Assembly (NCBI RefSeq): GCF_028330985.1
Contig: NZ_JAQMUE010000034.1
Span: forward strand, 1-64,000
Direction: 5' to 3'
From: Roseofilum reptotaenium CS-1145
Lineage (GTDB): Bacteria > Cyanobacteriota > Cyanobacteriia > Cyanobacteriales > Desertifilaceae
Length of the DNA: 64,000 bases
Shown: positions 7,885 to 16,579 of the stretch, piece by piece
Layout of the letters: each line of letters opens with the position of its first letter
Position numbering within the stretch: the first letter of the stretch is position 1
The notes under the pieces: generated by a model
Databases searched by the model: none
Told to the model about the DNA's origin: nothing
The model's input: the letters and a program-made list of their open reading frames with translations, nothing else
Position numbers and translations under genes: made by a program

Positions 7885-10131
7885 ATGAGTTCTCAACCTC
7901 CTGGCCCTCCGAATAACCTTCTGGGTACACTGACCCAAGTCGCGCAAACGATCCAAGCAAAAGTTCAACTTGCACAACTGGCCCTGAAACCAAAGGCCCG
8001 GGTGGCTAAACTGATGGTGGAGGAGACGGAAGGAGAAGCGCCCGAGGAATATCCCCTATTGGGCGATCGCATTCTAATTGGACGCTCTTCAAAATCCTGC
8101 GATATTGTGATTCGGAACCCGGTCGTGAGCCAGATCCATTGTTCCTTGATTCGGGACTCAAAACAAGGGTTTACGATTAAAGACGAGGGGGCAACGAATG
8201 GTATCTATCGGGGGCGGCGAAAAGTGCCGGAAATGCGCCTTTATCATGGCGCTCTCCTGACGCTGGGCCCCCCAGAATTACAAGCTTCGGTTACCCTGCG
8301 CTATACCAATCCCCCCCCTTGGCCGATTCAGGTGCTGCGCTATAGTGCCTATGGGTTGGGAGGTTTAACCGCTTTGCTGACGCTCGCCATTTTAATGGAA
8401 TGGCAAAAAGTTAATATTTCTCCTTTGCCTCGCAATATTCAAGGACCGGTGATTGTGTATGCACGGGATAATGAAACCCCACTCGTGCCTCCCACCAATC
8501 AAGCTCACTTAGAACTCCCTCGCCTTTCTGAGTTTTCCCCCCATCTGGCTAAAGCTCTGATTGCTTCGGAAGATAGCCGCTTTTATTGGCATTTTGGGGT
8601 CGATCCTATTGGTACACTTCGGGCGATTCGAGCGAATTTGAGAGGGGGAGGAATTCAACAAGGGGGAAGCACCATTACCCAACAGTTGGCTCGCAGTTTG
8701 TTTCGGGAGTATGTGGGTACATCTGATACAGCCGGTCGTAAGCTGCGGGAGGCGATCGTCGCTCTGAAATTAGAGACCTTTTATAGTAAGGATACCTTGC
8801 TCCTCACCTATCTGAATCGGATTTTTATTGGGGGTGCAAACTATGGTTTTGAAGATGCGGCGCAGTATTATTTGGGTAAGTCAGCCAGGGATCTCACCCT
8901 TTCTGAAGCAGCAACTTTAGTGGGAATGTTACCGGCTCCCAATAGTTTTAATCCGATTCGAGATTATCAGGCAGCGATTCGTCAACGGGATGGGGTGTTG
9001 TATCGGATGGAAAAATTGGGGATGATTTCCGTAGAGGAAGCGAACCGAGCGAGGCGATCGCGCATTCAAGTTAACCCCAAGGCCCTAGAACAGTTTAATC
9101 GCTCTATTGCTCCCTATTTCCATGATTATGTGTTTATGGAATTGGAGGAATTATTAGGTACAGGTTTGGCGCGAGAGGGCAATTTTATTATTGAAACCGG
9201 TTTAGATCCGCAGATGCAAGAAATTGCCGAGCAAAATCTGGAACAGGCGATCGCCACCACCGGCGAAAATTTTAATTTTGACCAGGGCGCGCTGGTTACC
9301 CTCGATAGTCAAACCGGAGAAATTCTAGCCTTATCCGGCGGTAAAAATTATCGCGAGAGTCAATTTAATCGGGCTGTGCAAGCCTATCGTCAACCTGGAT
9401 CGACCTTTAAAGTATTTGCCTATGCTGCTGCTCTAGAAGAGGGCATTTCCCCTTGGAAAACCTATTCCTGCGCCCCTTTTACTTGGCAAGGTCAATCCTA
9501 TAGGGGCTGCGAGCGCAGTGGCGGGGAGATCGATATGGCCGTGTCCATGGCCCAATCGGAAAATTCGGTGGCTCTGCGTATCGCTCAGGATGCGGGATTA
9601 AATGATGTGGTGCGTATGGCTCGGATGTTGGGTATCAATGCTGACTTAAAGGCGGTTCCTGGTTTAATCCTGGGACAAAGTGAAGTTACCCCCCTAGAAA
9701 TGACCGGTGCATTTGCTGTTTTTGGCAATTCTGGAGTATACCATCGCCCCCATGCTATTCGCCGCATTCTGGACAGTAGTGACTGTGCTGTACCTAATCA
9801 AATGGATACCTGTCGGGTGATTTATGATTATGCCCAAGATCCGAAAGAGAATTACTCCGTACTTTCCCCGGAAGTCGCGAAAACCATGACTGCGTTGTTA
9901 CAAGGAGTGGTGAGTCAGGGCACTGGAGGTAATGCGTATTTGGGATGGGGAGAAGCAGGAAAAACGGGAACAACCAATAATGGGGTGGATCTGTGGTTTG
10001 TTGGCTATATTCCTAGTCGCAGTTGGGTGACGGGGATTTGGTTAGGAAATGATGATAATACACCGACCTATGGCAGTAGCGCTCAAGCAGCTCAGGTTTG
10101 GGGGGATTATATGGGGGATTTGATGGATTGA
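7885..10131 (+). CDS. FHA-domain class A penicillin-binding protein
   Basis: 748 residues making peptidoglycan by glycan polymerisation and peptide cross-linking. Order of parts: an FHA phosphothreonine-binding domain (about 60-125, LIGRSSKSCDIVI and GATNGIYRG), one membrane helix (about 152-172), a GT51 glycosyltransferase (SEDSRFYWHFGVD, GGSTITQQLAR), and a transpeptidase with STFK (Ser near 505), SEN (about 557) and KTGTT (about 692). All catalytic motifs are intact. The cytoplasmic N-terminal FHA domain suggests control by Ser/Thr phosphorylation, a combination known from cyanobacteria. It is monocistronic by spacing. Confidence 0.93.
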   Translation: MSSQPPGPPNNLLGTLTQVAQTIQAKVQLAQLALKPKARVAKLMVEETEGEAPEEYPLLGDRILIGRSSKSCDIVIRNPVVSQIHCSLIRDSKQGFTIKDEGATNGIYRGRRKVPEMRLYHGALLTLGPPELQASVTLRYTNPPPWPIQVLRYSAYGLGGLTALLTLAILMEWQKVNISPLPRNIQGPVIVYARDNETPLVPPTNQAHLELPRLSEFSPHLAKALIASEDSRFYWHFGVDPIGTLRAIRANLRGGGIQQGGSTITQQLARSLFREYVGTSDTAGRKLREAIVALKLETFYSKDTLLLTYLNRIFIGGANYGFEDAAQYYLGKSARDLTLSEAATLVGMLPAPNSFNPIRDYQAAIRQRDGVLYRMEKLGMISVEEANRARRSRIQVNPKALEQFNRSIAPYFHDYVFMELEELLGTGLAREGNFIIETGLDPQMQEIAEQNLEQAIATTGENFNFDQGALVTLDSQTGEILALSGGKNYRESQFNRAVQAYRQPGSTFKVFAYAAALEEGISPWKTYSCAPFTWQGQSYRGCERSGGEIDMAVSMAQSENSVALRIAQDAGLNDVVRMARMLGINADLKAVPGLILGQSEVTPLEMTGAFAVFGNSGVYHRPHAIRRILDSSDCAVPNQMDTCRVIYDYAQDPKENYSVLSPEVAKTMTALLQGVVSQGTGGNAYLGWGEAGKTGTTNNGVDLWFVGYIPSRSWVTGIWLGNDDNTPTYGSSAQAAQVWGDYMGDLMD

Positions 10132-10387
10132 CAGACTCGCCTGGCTTGTTGATTGCGATCGATTATCGGCGATCATGAGAATTATTGAGTTAAGTCAATA
10201 AAAATTAACAATAAAGCCTGAATTCTTCATACAGGACAGGGTATGATATCTGCAACTAAAATCCAGCATTTATAGTTCCAACAATGCTCTGTATTGAGTA
10301 GCGAGTTGTTTTCTCGGTTCTGGCTCCCCACTAGAATTGTGAGAATTTTGTAAAATAAATTTACATCAGCACATTAATAACCCATCC

Positions 10388-10987
10388 ATGACCACCCAAT
10401 TTAGTGCCACTCAATCGGTTAACCTCAATGTTCCGCCCCAACCGATTCCCATTCAGCATTATCTACGGCAACCCAAACGTCTCGTTAATGCCTTAACTGC
10501 TGAAAGTCAAATTGAACACTTAAGTGACGAAATTTTTCGGCTGAAAATGCGTCCTTTGACGTTTATGATGTTTACCTTCCAACCGACGGTAGACCTCAAG
10601 GTTTGGGCAGATGCTCACGGAAATGTACAATTGCAATCGGTCAATTGTCACATTCGAGGTATTGAATATATTAATCAACGGTTTCATCTAGACTTAAAAG
10701 GTAAACTTTGCCCTCAACAATGTGGCGATCGCACAACTCTTCATGGAAAAGCCAATTTAGTCGTGCAAGTAGAACTGCCACCCCCCTTGAATCTCACCCC
10801 ACCTTATATCATGGAAAATACGGGGAATGGATTACTCGGAAGTGTCCTTTTAACCATTAAACAGCGTTTGATGCATCAACTGCTGTGGGATTATCGCCAC
10901 TGGGTACAGAATAGCCAATCCTTGGATAATCCTCAGCCATCCAATGCTGCCAACTTAGAAGCCTTGGTTAACCCCAATCAGGCTTAG
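10388..10987 (+). CDS. DUF1997 family protein
   Basis: 199 residues without signal peptide or membrane helix. It resembles the DUF1997 family found in cyanobacteria and plastids, with the pattern HYLRQPKRLVNAL, LKMRPLTFMMFTFQP and a C-terminal helix ending in LLWDYRHWVQ. Function is unknown. A 255-bp upstream gap contains AT-rich sequence and is likely to hold its promoter. ATG at 10388 follows the AT-rich stretch, with no strong Shine-Dalgarno sequence. Confidence 0.75.
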   Translation: MTTQFSATQSVNLNVPPQPIPIQHYLRQPKRLVNALTAESQIEHLSDEIFRLKMRPLTFMMFTFQPTVDLKVWADAHGNVQLQSVNCHIRGIEYINQRFHLDLKGKLCPQQCGDRTTLHGKANLVVQVELPPPLNLTPPYIMENTGNGLLGSVLLTIKQRLMHQLLWDYRHWVQNSQSLDNPQPSNAANLEALVNPNQA

Positions 10988-11094
10988 TCCTCCTGATGAG
11001 AATAGGGGGATCGCTGATTACCTATTATTAACGGGAAACGTCGATCGCTTTAGGGCTAAGATAATGGTACGAACACTTAGGGGCATCTTCAAAG

Positions 11095-11682
11095 ATGAAA
11101 CTTTATCCAGAAGCTCAGACCCATCTCTCCAGTTTTAGCCAGGCTTGGCGCGCTCTCTCTCTTCATTATCTTACCCCTTGTGTCCTCTTGGCCCTCGGAA
11201 CCGCCAGCAATATCATTTATGCCCATGTTCCTCTCGTCGCTTTTGCTGCTATGAGTGGGGTGATATTACAGAAGCGAAAGGCGATCGCCATTTCAGCGAT
11301 GATTTGGTCGATCAATCAACTCATTGGCTTTGCTATCCGAGGGTATCCCCTCTCTGGAAGTGCCTTCACCTGGGGGGCGCTTATGGGAATAGGAACCCTC
11401 AGCGTTGCCTTCTTTGCCAGTCAAAAACCGACCTTTAGCCAGCATACTTGGGTTGGTCATCTCCTCTGGAATTTGATTGCCCTTATTGGTGGTTTTGTTC
11501 TGTATCAAGGTCTGATTTTATTGGCCTATCCTCTGCTCAGTGACGGTCATTTTATGGACTCGGCGATCGTTTGGCGATTATTTGTCAAACAAATGACTTG
11601 GGGAGGAGCGATCGCTCTTGGGTACAACCTCTTACTCTGGCGTACCCAAAATGTTACCTTATCCAAAACTCATCCGCAATAA
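11095..11682 (+). CDS. Unknown integral membrane protein
   Basis: 195 residues with about five to six hydrophobic segments and short loops, and no soluble domain. Size and Gly/Ala-rich helices are reminiscent of small transporter subunits such as ECF S-components, but no diagnostic motif is visible, so I do not assign a substrate. The next gene, a [2Fe-2S] protein, begins 13 bases after its stop, suggesting co-transcription and perhaps a metal- or cofactor-linked role (inference). Confidence 0.7.
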   Translation: MKLYPEAQTHLSSFSQAWRALSLHYLTPCVLLALGTASNIIYAHVPLVAFAAMSGVILQKRKAIAISAMIWSINQLIGFAIRGYPLSGSAFTWGALMGIGTLSVAFFASQKPTFSQHTWVGHLLWNLIALIGGFVLYQGLILLAYPLLSDGHFMDSAIVWRLFVKQMTWGGAIALGYNLLLWRTQNVTLSKTHPQ

Positions 11683-11695
11683 ACGGCTCAGAAAA

Positions 11696-12565
11696 ATGAC
11701 ACACTTTTCCCCTTGGGTAACTCCCCTGAACCATCGAACCGTTGAACCCCTCTATGGAGGACACCAGATCGAATATGAAGACTTGCCTTGCACCATCGAT
11801 GTTACTGGGCCTCTACTCTACACCCTATTTCAAGAGCGCTGGCAAGACGTGCAAATTGGTCATGTTGTCGAAGGAAGTGTCTTAGAACTCGAATTTACCG
11901 AAGCACCCAAAATCTGTATTCTCTATGATGGCTATCTTACCGTCGTCACCCAAGCCTGGCACTTGCATCTGTGTCTCGAAGAACACCTAGGCGGCCCCCT
12001 GTGCAAAACGCCCCCAGAACTGCGCCAACAACGACTCATTCAGCGAGCCTCACTGTACCGTCGCCTGAATGAAAAGGGACAACCCCGCAGTTGGGGGATT
12101 CAGTTTTGGAATGGGGCGGGAGAAAAAATGATGAATTTATTTTTACCCAATCCATTTTTAGGGGAAGATGAAGACCTTTTACCCCTGGGTAAACCTCAGT
12201 TAGAAAAGCTAAGTTTGTACGAAGAATTACGCCAGATTTATGTGTTAGGAAATCAACCCATTCCCTACAACCACAACCCCCTGAAACGTCCTTACCTTTC
12301 TGTCTGTCGCTCCAGTCGCTGCTACCCCTCGCGCCAGTGGAAACCCATTTATGACGCTCTCCAGCAAGCCGTAGAAGAAACCGGTACTGAGGTCACGGTT
12401 ATGAATGCTGGCTGCTTAGAGGTCTGTAAACTTGGCCCCGTCGTCTTTTACTCTGGAGATAGAACCTGGTACACCCGCGTTACCCCAGAGGTGGCCAAGC
12501 AAATTGTCCAAGACCATGTTATTGAGGGTAACCCAGTCTCTAAACATCTCTATCCGCCGAACTAA
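11696..12565 (+). CDS. Protein with C-terminal thioredoxin-like [2Fe-2S] ferredoxin domain
   Basis: About 289 residues from ATG 11696. The C-terminal 90 residues form a thioredoxin-like [2Fe-2S] ferredoxin fold, with cysteines in CRSSRCYPSRQW and NAGCLEVCKLGPVV ligating the cluster. The N-terminal two thirds is an all-cyanobacterial region of unknown function (YEDLPCTIDVTGP). The longer frame from 11618 overlaps the preceding gene and looks less likely. It probably acts as an electron carrier or iron-sulfur sensor fused to a cyanobacterial domain. The partner is unknown. Confidence 0.8.
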   Translation: MTHFSPWVTPLNHRTVEPLYGGHQIEYEDLPCTIDVTGPLLYTLFQERWQDVQIGHVVEGSVLELEFTEAPKICILYDGYLTVVTQAWHLHLCLEEHLGGPLCKTPPELRQQRLIQRASLYRRLNEKGQPRSWGIQFWNGAGEKMMNLFLPNPFLGEDEDLLPLGKPQLEKLSLYEELRQIYVLGNQPIPYNHNPLKRPYLSVCRSSRCYPSRQWKPIYDALQQAVEETGTEVTVMNAGCLEVCKLGPVVFYSGDRTWYTRVTPEVAKQIVQDHVIEGNPVSKHLYPPN

Positions 12566-12569
12566 TTGA

Positions 12570-12612
12570 AACTTACGCAGGAACCTGGTTTCTTGGTTAT
12601 TTTGCGTAAGTT
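12570..12612. repeat. Hairpin with perfect 10-bp stem between convergent genes
   Basis: AACTTACGCA (12570-12579) pairs exactly with TGCGTAAGTT (12603-12612). The loop contains CCTGGTTTCTTGG, resembling the GGTTTCTT repeats also seen near 38632 and 45345. It may act as a bidirectional terminator or be a dispersed repeat. Confidence 0.65.
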
Positions 12613-12638
12613 CTGTGATTAATTAATGAGACTCGGTA

Positions 12639-14987
12639 TTAAGATTCGCCCACTAGAAAAAATCCTGCCCAGTAACCTGGTTCGGAATATTCTTCCATTG
12701 TGGTTAACATTGCTTGTCGGAGTGCTTGAGCTTTGTTTTCTCCAGCTTGCAGATTTTTGTAGAAATCTACCATTAATTTGGAAGTTGCTTCATCAGGAAC
12801 TTGCCATAAAGAAATAACTACACTGGGAACTCCTGCTCCAACAAACGGACGGGCAATACCGACAACTCCATCGGTAGTAATCTCTCCTAACCCAGTTTCG
12901 CAAGCACTTAAGACCACTAAATCTGCTGTCAAGTCAAAGTTATAAATTTCGTGTTCTCCTAAAAACCCTAGATCTTGCCCTGAAGGAGCAAAAGCTAAAC
13001 TAAATGGATTGCCATGAGTAGCTAGATGGATGATGTTGGCATTAGGCATTAGTCTAGTAATTCTGGATTTTGTTGCTCTTGTGCCTGTAATGGCAGTTGT
13101 ATCTAATAATTGAGCGATCGCTTCTGCCTCTTTTTCAGCATCGGGTAAAGCTTTGAGTTGTTCACCATTGTTGCCTATCGGCATAACTGGATTACCAACT
13201 ACTAAGTTTTGATTGGATAAGTTTGGAGCTTTTTTAGCTTTTTGTTGTTGAGTAATTTGCAGAAGTTTAATAGAGGGAGATATTCGCAGGGTATGTTTTT
13301 GAATTAGGTATTTATTATCCTTTCCTGTGAGGGCGGCAAATGGAACTCGAAATAGCTCGCCGTCGGGAATAATAATCACTTCTTCTTCTGGGTTTTTAGG
13401 TAATAGTTGGGCTATCGGTTCTATCAAAATTTTGTGCGCTTCTTTTAAACAATCATCAATGATAATCATTTGTTGTTTTTCTTCTTTGCTTTGACAGTTA
13501 CTGCCTATTTCAGATTCTGGTAAATCTTTTGTTGCACTTCCTCTGACACTGGCAAAAGTGTTTATCGAAAGATTAGCTAAAGAAATTTCTGAGTTTTGAT
13601 TGCTGGAAGTCGTAGTAGTTTGGTTAATTATGATAGTACCAGTAGTGACAATAGCGGTGCCAAGACTGCTAATTAAAATGAGTTTTCGTTGATGAGGAAA
13701 TTTGAAGAATAGATAAGTTCCAGAAAGAGGAATTAGTAGGATAATAAAGATCGCAAGATGAGAAAATGAGTTGGATCTTTTGTCGGAATTTATCGAATGA
13801 TTGTTAGATAAAATACGATTATATTTAGAGTCGATTAAACTGAAATCTTCCCGAACAAAATGGACTTCTCCTGTAGGTTTAACTATCCAGATATAAAGTT
13901 TGGGTTCATAGGTTGGGTTTATGCCAAAAGCATTAATACTTACAGGTGTTAAATATTTAACTAATGTTGCATTTTGCTCCTTGGCAATAGCTTTAATTTC
14001 ATCAATACTTATAGACGATTCTTTATTTTTATCGATTAGATAAGAGAGAATACGAGTACGACCATATTCAGCAAATTCTAAAGCTTCTGTATATTTTTTC
14101 TGTTGAATTCGTAACTCTGTTAACCCATAACTAAATAGTCCAGCTTCTCCGAATAGATGGTTATCCCATGAACCACCACTGCCGGCAAATCTCTCTAGGA
14201 GATTTACGATTGTTTTATTCCATGATTTTCTATCATTTTTCATAGCCTCTAAAAACTTTTTCTCGGCTGCATCTATTTTGCCTTGTTGCAGTAATGAGAA
14301 TCCCAAACTTGACTGAATGTAAGAAATTCTAGAGGAAAATGGATCGTCAACACAAGTTTGACAACTGAATTGATCTTGGTATTTTTCTATTGAATCTATT
14401 GCCTTTTGATACTGTCTAGTTGCTTCAGCATAGTTGCCTAATTGAAAATAAATTGCTCCTAGCTGTCTATACGACACATATGAATGTCCGCGATTATCAG
14501 ACTCAACATGTAGAGACTTTTTCAGAGAATTAATTGCTTTTTTGTATTTTTTTGCACCAACGTAAGCTTCATGTATTGGGTGAAAAATATGTGGAACACC
14601 TCCCTTTCTTAAGTCTCTTTTACACGCTTTAATTGCCTTTTCCCAAGCTTCAGCAATGTTATAGCCCGTGCATATGTTTGAGTCAATTGCAAAAATATTT
14701 TTTTTCAGGGCTTCAATTTGTTCTAAGTCTTCTATAATAGCTTGTTTGTCTGCTTCAGAGATAGGTGCATTAAATTGCCTTTTGTTTATAATATACATTA
14801 AAACCCTACCAATTTCTCTATCTGATATTTTTTCTGTTATTTCTATTCGATTAGGAGAATTAACCCACGAATCTTGTGCTAAAGCTGAGGGAATAAAAGG
14901 CTTCTTTTGACTAAAACTTTCTAGAGGATTACCAAGAATAGAAACTAAGGTAATTATTACCGTTGTTGTGAACTGATAAAGCTTCAT
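12639..14987 (-). CDS. TPR-CHAT protein with signal peptide and mid-protein membrane segments
   Basis: 782 residues from ATG 14987, preceded by AAAGAGGTG. Parts in order: a signal peptide or anchor (1-25), tetratricopeptide-like repeats (about 150-260 and 290-330, for example GNYAEATRQYQKAI), two hydrophobic segments (about 405-455), and a C-terminal CHAT caspase-like protease domain. The catalytic dyad is intact: His in HLATHGN (about 656) and Cys in LSACETG (about 697). CHAT proteases cut partner proteins on activation, and the TPRs probably bind the trigger. No obvious substrate gene is adjacent. The product may be a surveillance or death effector, by family analogy only. Confidence 0.88.
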   Translation of the reverse strand: MKLYQFTTTVIITLVSILGNPLESFSQKKPFIPSALAQDSWVNSPNRIEITEKISDREIGRVLMYIINKRQFNAPISEADKQAIIEDLEQIEALKKNIFAIDSNICTGYNIAEAWEKAIKACKRDLRKGGVPHIFHPIHEAYVGAKKYKKAINSLKKSLHVESDNRGHSYVSYRQLGAIYFQLGNYAEATRQYQKAIDSIEKYQDQFSCQTCVDDPFSSRISYIQSSLGFSLLQQGKIDAAEKKFLEAMKNDRKSWNKTIVNLLERFAGSGGSWDNHLFGEAGLFSYGLTELRIQQKKYTEALEFAEYGRTRILSYLIDKNKESSISIDEIKAIAKEQNATLVKYLTPVSINAFGINPTYEPKLYIWIVKPTGEVHFVREDFSLIDSKYNRILSNNHSINSDKRSNSFSHLAIFIILLIPLSGTYLFFKFPHQRKLILISSLGTAIVTTGTIIINQTTTTSSNQNSEISLANLSINTFASVRGSATKDLPESEIGSNCQSKEEKQQMIIIDDCLKEAHKILIEPIAQLLPKNPEEEVIIIPDGELFRVPFAALTGKDNKYLIQKHTLRISPSIKLLQITQQQKAKKAPNLSNQNLVVGNPVMPIGNNGEQLKALPDAEKEAEAIAQLLDTTAITGTRATKSRITRLMPNANIIHLATHGNPFSLAFAPSGQDLGFLGEHEIYNFDLTADLVVLSACETGLGEITTDGVVGIARPFVGAGVPSVVISLWQVPDEATSKLMVDFYKNLQAGENKAQALRQAMLTTMEEYSEPGYWAGFFLVGES

Positions 14988-15211
14988 AATTAACACCTCT
15001 TTAGGTTGAAAAATAATTGAATAGAGTACAATTGCACACAATTAAGTAATTAACATTTATGAAATTTAGCTATCAGAAAACACTTACTTCTCAAAAAAGA
15101 CATACAACTTTCCTTTCTCTCTCTAAATTTTGCTTGATTTTGGAGATAAAAACCCTAGAATAAAATCTTATAACCTATTCATAATTGTTATCTAATTATG
15201 AAAAAACATCA

Positions 15212-15895
15212 TTAAAAAGCAGGGTTATCTCGATGATTTTCCTGCGGCTTTAACCTATTCAAAACATCATAAAAATTGTAATAAACTCGTTTACCTTCAG
15301 CAAAAGTATCAGGAGGTTCTTCTCCTCTTAATAATTCAGGTTTTTCACTTGGGAATTGACGGCGGTTAATCAAATCTTGCACCACTAAATCTGGATCGTC
15401 ACTAGACTCTAAAGTGAACAGTAAATCCTCATTCTTGCATGAAGCCCTCATTTGTTTAACCCCACATACTACCGGAATATTCCGATTAGGAACCCATGTT
15501 TCCCAAGTAGCAACAATATACTTCAATCCATCTCTATTATATATATTTTGAAACCGCTACGAAACCATTTTACATCGTTGTTCTGGCGGGTAATTTTCAC
15601 CAAAAAAATCATTATCTAACTTCCAAAGAATAACAATTATTTCTTCATTTGATTGAGGATTTTCCACAATTGTTGCAGGAATACTTCTACCTTGATATTC
15701 ACCAGTTCCACAAAAGAATCTAACCCCAGATACTGGAACTGAACTTACCTCAACTTTTTGAGTTGGAACGGGTTCAGATGTCACAGGTTGTTCCGACTCA
15801 GGTTTAATAAAAGGAGTAATAGCTGTAATCAAAGCAGCAATTGCACCTAGTACAGTAGCTAATGTAATCCAGTGGTTTTTCTGATTATTGCTCAT
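15212..15895 (-). pseudogene. COP23-family protein interrupted by one amber codon
   Basis: ATG at 15895 starts a protein with an N-terminal membrane helix (ITLATVLGAIAALITAITPF). A COP23-like domain follows: RFFCGTGEYQGRSIPATIV, then QRCKMVS. There the frame hits TAG (15557-15559) and continues unbroken as RFQNIYNRDGLKYIVATW, then LLFTLESSDDPD and QDLINRR. COP23 proteins (circadian-oscillating polypeptide) normally run straight through, with a residue where the stop is. A single change such as CAG to TAG explains it. Both halves are otherwise well conserved, so the mutation is recent, is read through, or is a sequencing error. Confidence 0.75.
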
Positions 15896-16109
15896 AGTTA
15901 TGACAGGATAGAACTTTATTGAAGTAGAACTGAAACATCTTCGGCGTGTTTGCGATCTCTGCAATTTCTTCAACGGTGATAGTCACCAGTGAAGACCCCC
16001 TAAACATTGTGCTATATTTTGCATCCGCTCTCGCAATCGCACGCTCTCCTTCGTGATGAAAAAGGCGTTCTCGACCATGTTGATAAGCGAAGGCTTTACC
16101 TCCGACCAT
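15885..16109 (-). pseudogene. Fragment of FMN-dependent alpha-hydroxyacid oxidase (glycolate/lactate oxidase type)
   Basis: The translated fragment has RLFHHEGERAIARADAKY, then TITVEEIAEIANTPKMFQFYF. This matches the stretch of glycolate/lactate oxidases reading FHPDGE-A-ARAA...S-EEIA...FQLY. Only about 60 of some 365 residues remain. The N-terminus, the active-site His/Arg region and the FMN-phosphate site are missing. It overlaps the start of the COP23 gene. I read it as the remnant of a deleted oxidase gene. Confidence 0.55.
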
Positions 16110-16579
16110 TACAGCAAATACCCCGAAACCGGGACTTTTAATTGTAATTGATATCCCTAATTCGCTCGTAATTCTTGGGGCGGATTATTCGGTTTCCCCA
16201 CCGCAATACAGCAATCCTCTGGGTTGGGAACCAACTCTAGCTCCCGGTTTTGCGACCACTTGCTTCTGCTTCTGAAACTTTGCAAACGCCCACGAAGGAA
16301 AGATTTTATTCCACAGCCAATCATAACAGATTTTCCAGGGAGGAACACGGGGCGCACCCCGTTTGTTGAGCTACAAAGTCTCAAAATCAACCTTATCAAG
16401 TTTCATTTGTTCGCGAAACGTATCGACGATTTGATCGAGAACTGCACCAAGAGTACTGGACTGTTTCAGCTAATTTGGCACATTTGGGTACGTTATCGAC
16501 AGTGTAACGCACCCAAACCCGCACCCAAAACCACATCCAGAAGATTACTCTGTACCGGATGATGGACAAACTTCCCCCA
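16110..16579. other. Intergenic region with degenerate coding-like sequence
   Basis: No intact gene. On the minus strand short readable pieces in different frames (LGAVLDQIVDTFREQMKLDK and NRELELVPNPEDCCIAVGKP) look protein-like but are not joined. A perfect palindrome ACGGGG-CGCA-CCCCGT lies near 16348-16364. The stretch probably consists of decayed genes. Confidence 0.4.

Noticed and set aside
12626-12817. Small + strand frame at the 3' end of the CHAT gene
   Set aside because: It is antisense to the CHAT domain coding region, whose motifs are clear.
16224-16562. 112-codon + strand frame
   Set aside because: Overlaps degenerate minus-strand coding scraps and has no family likeness.
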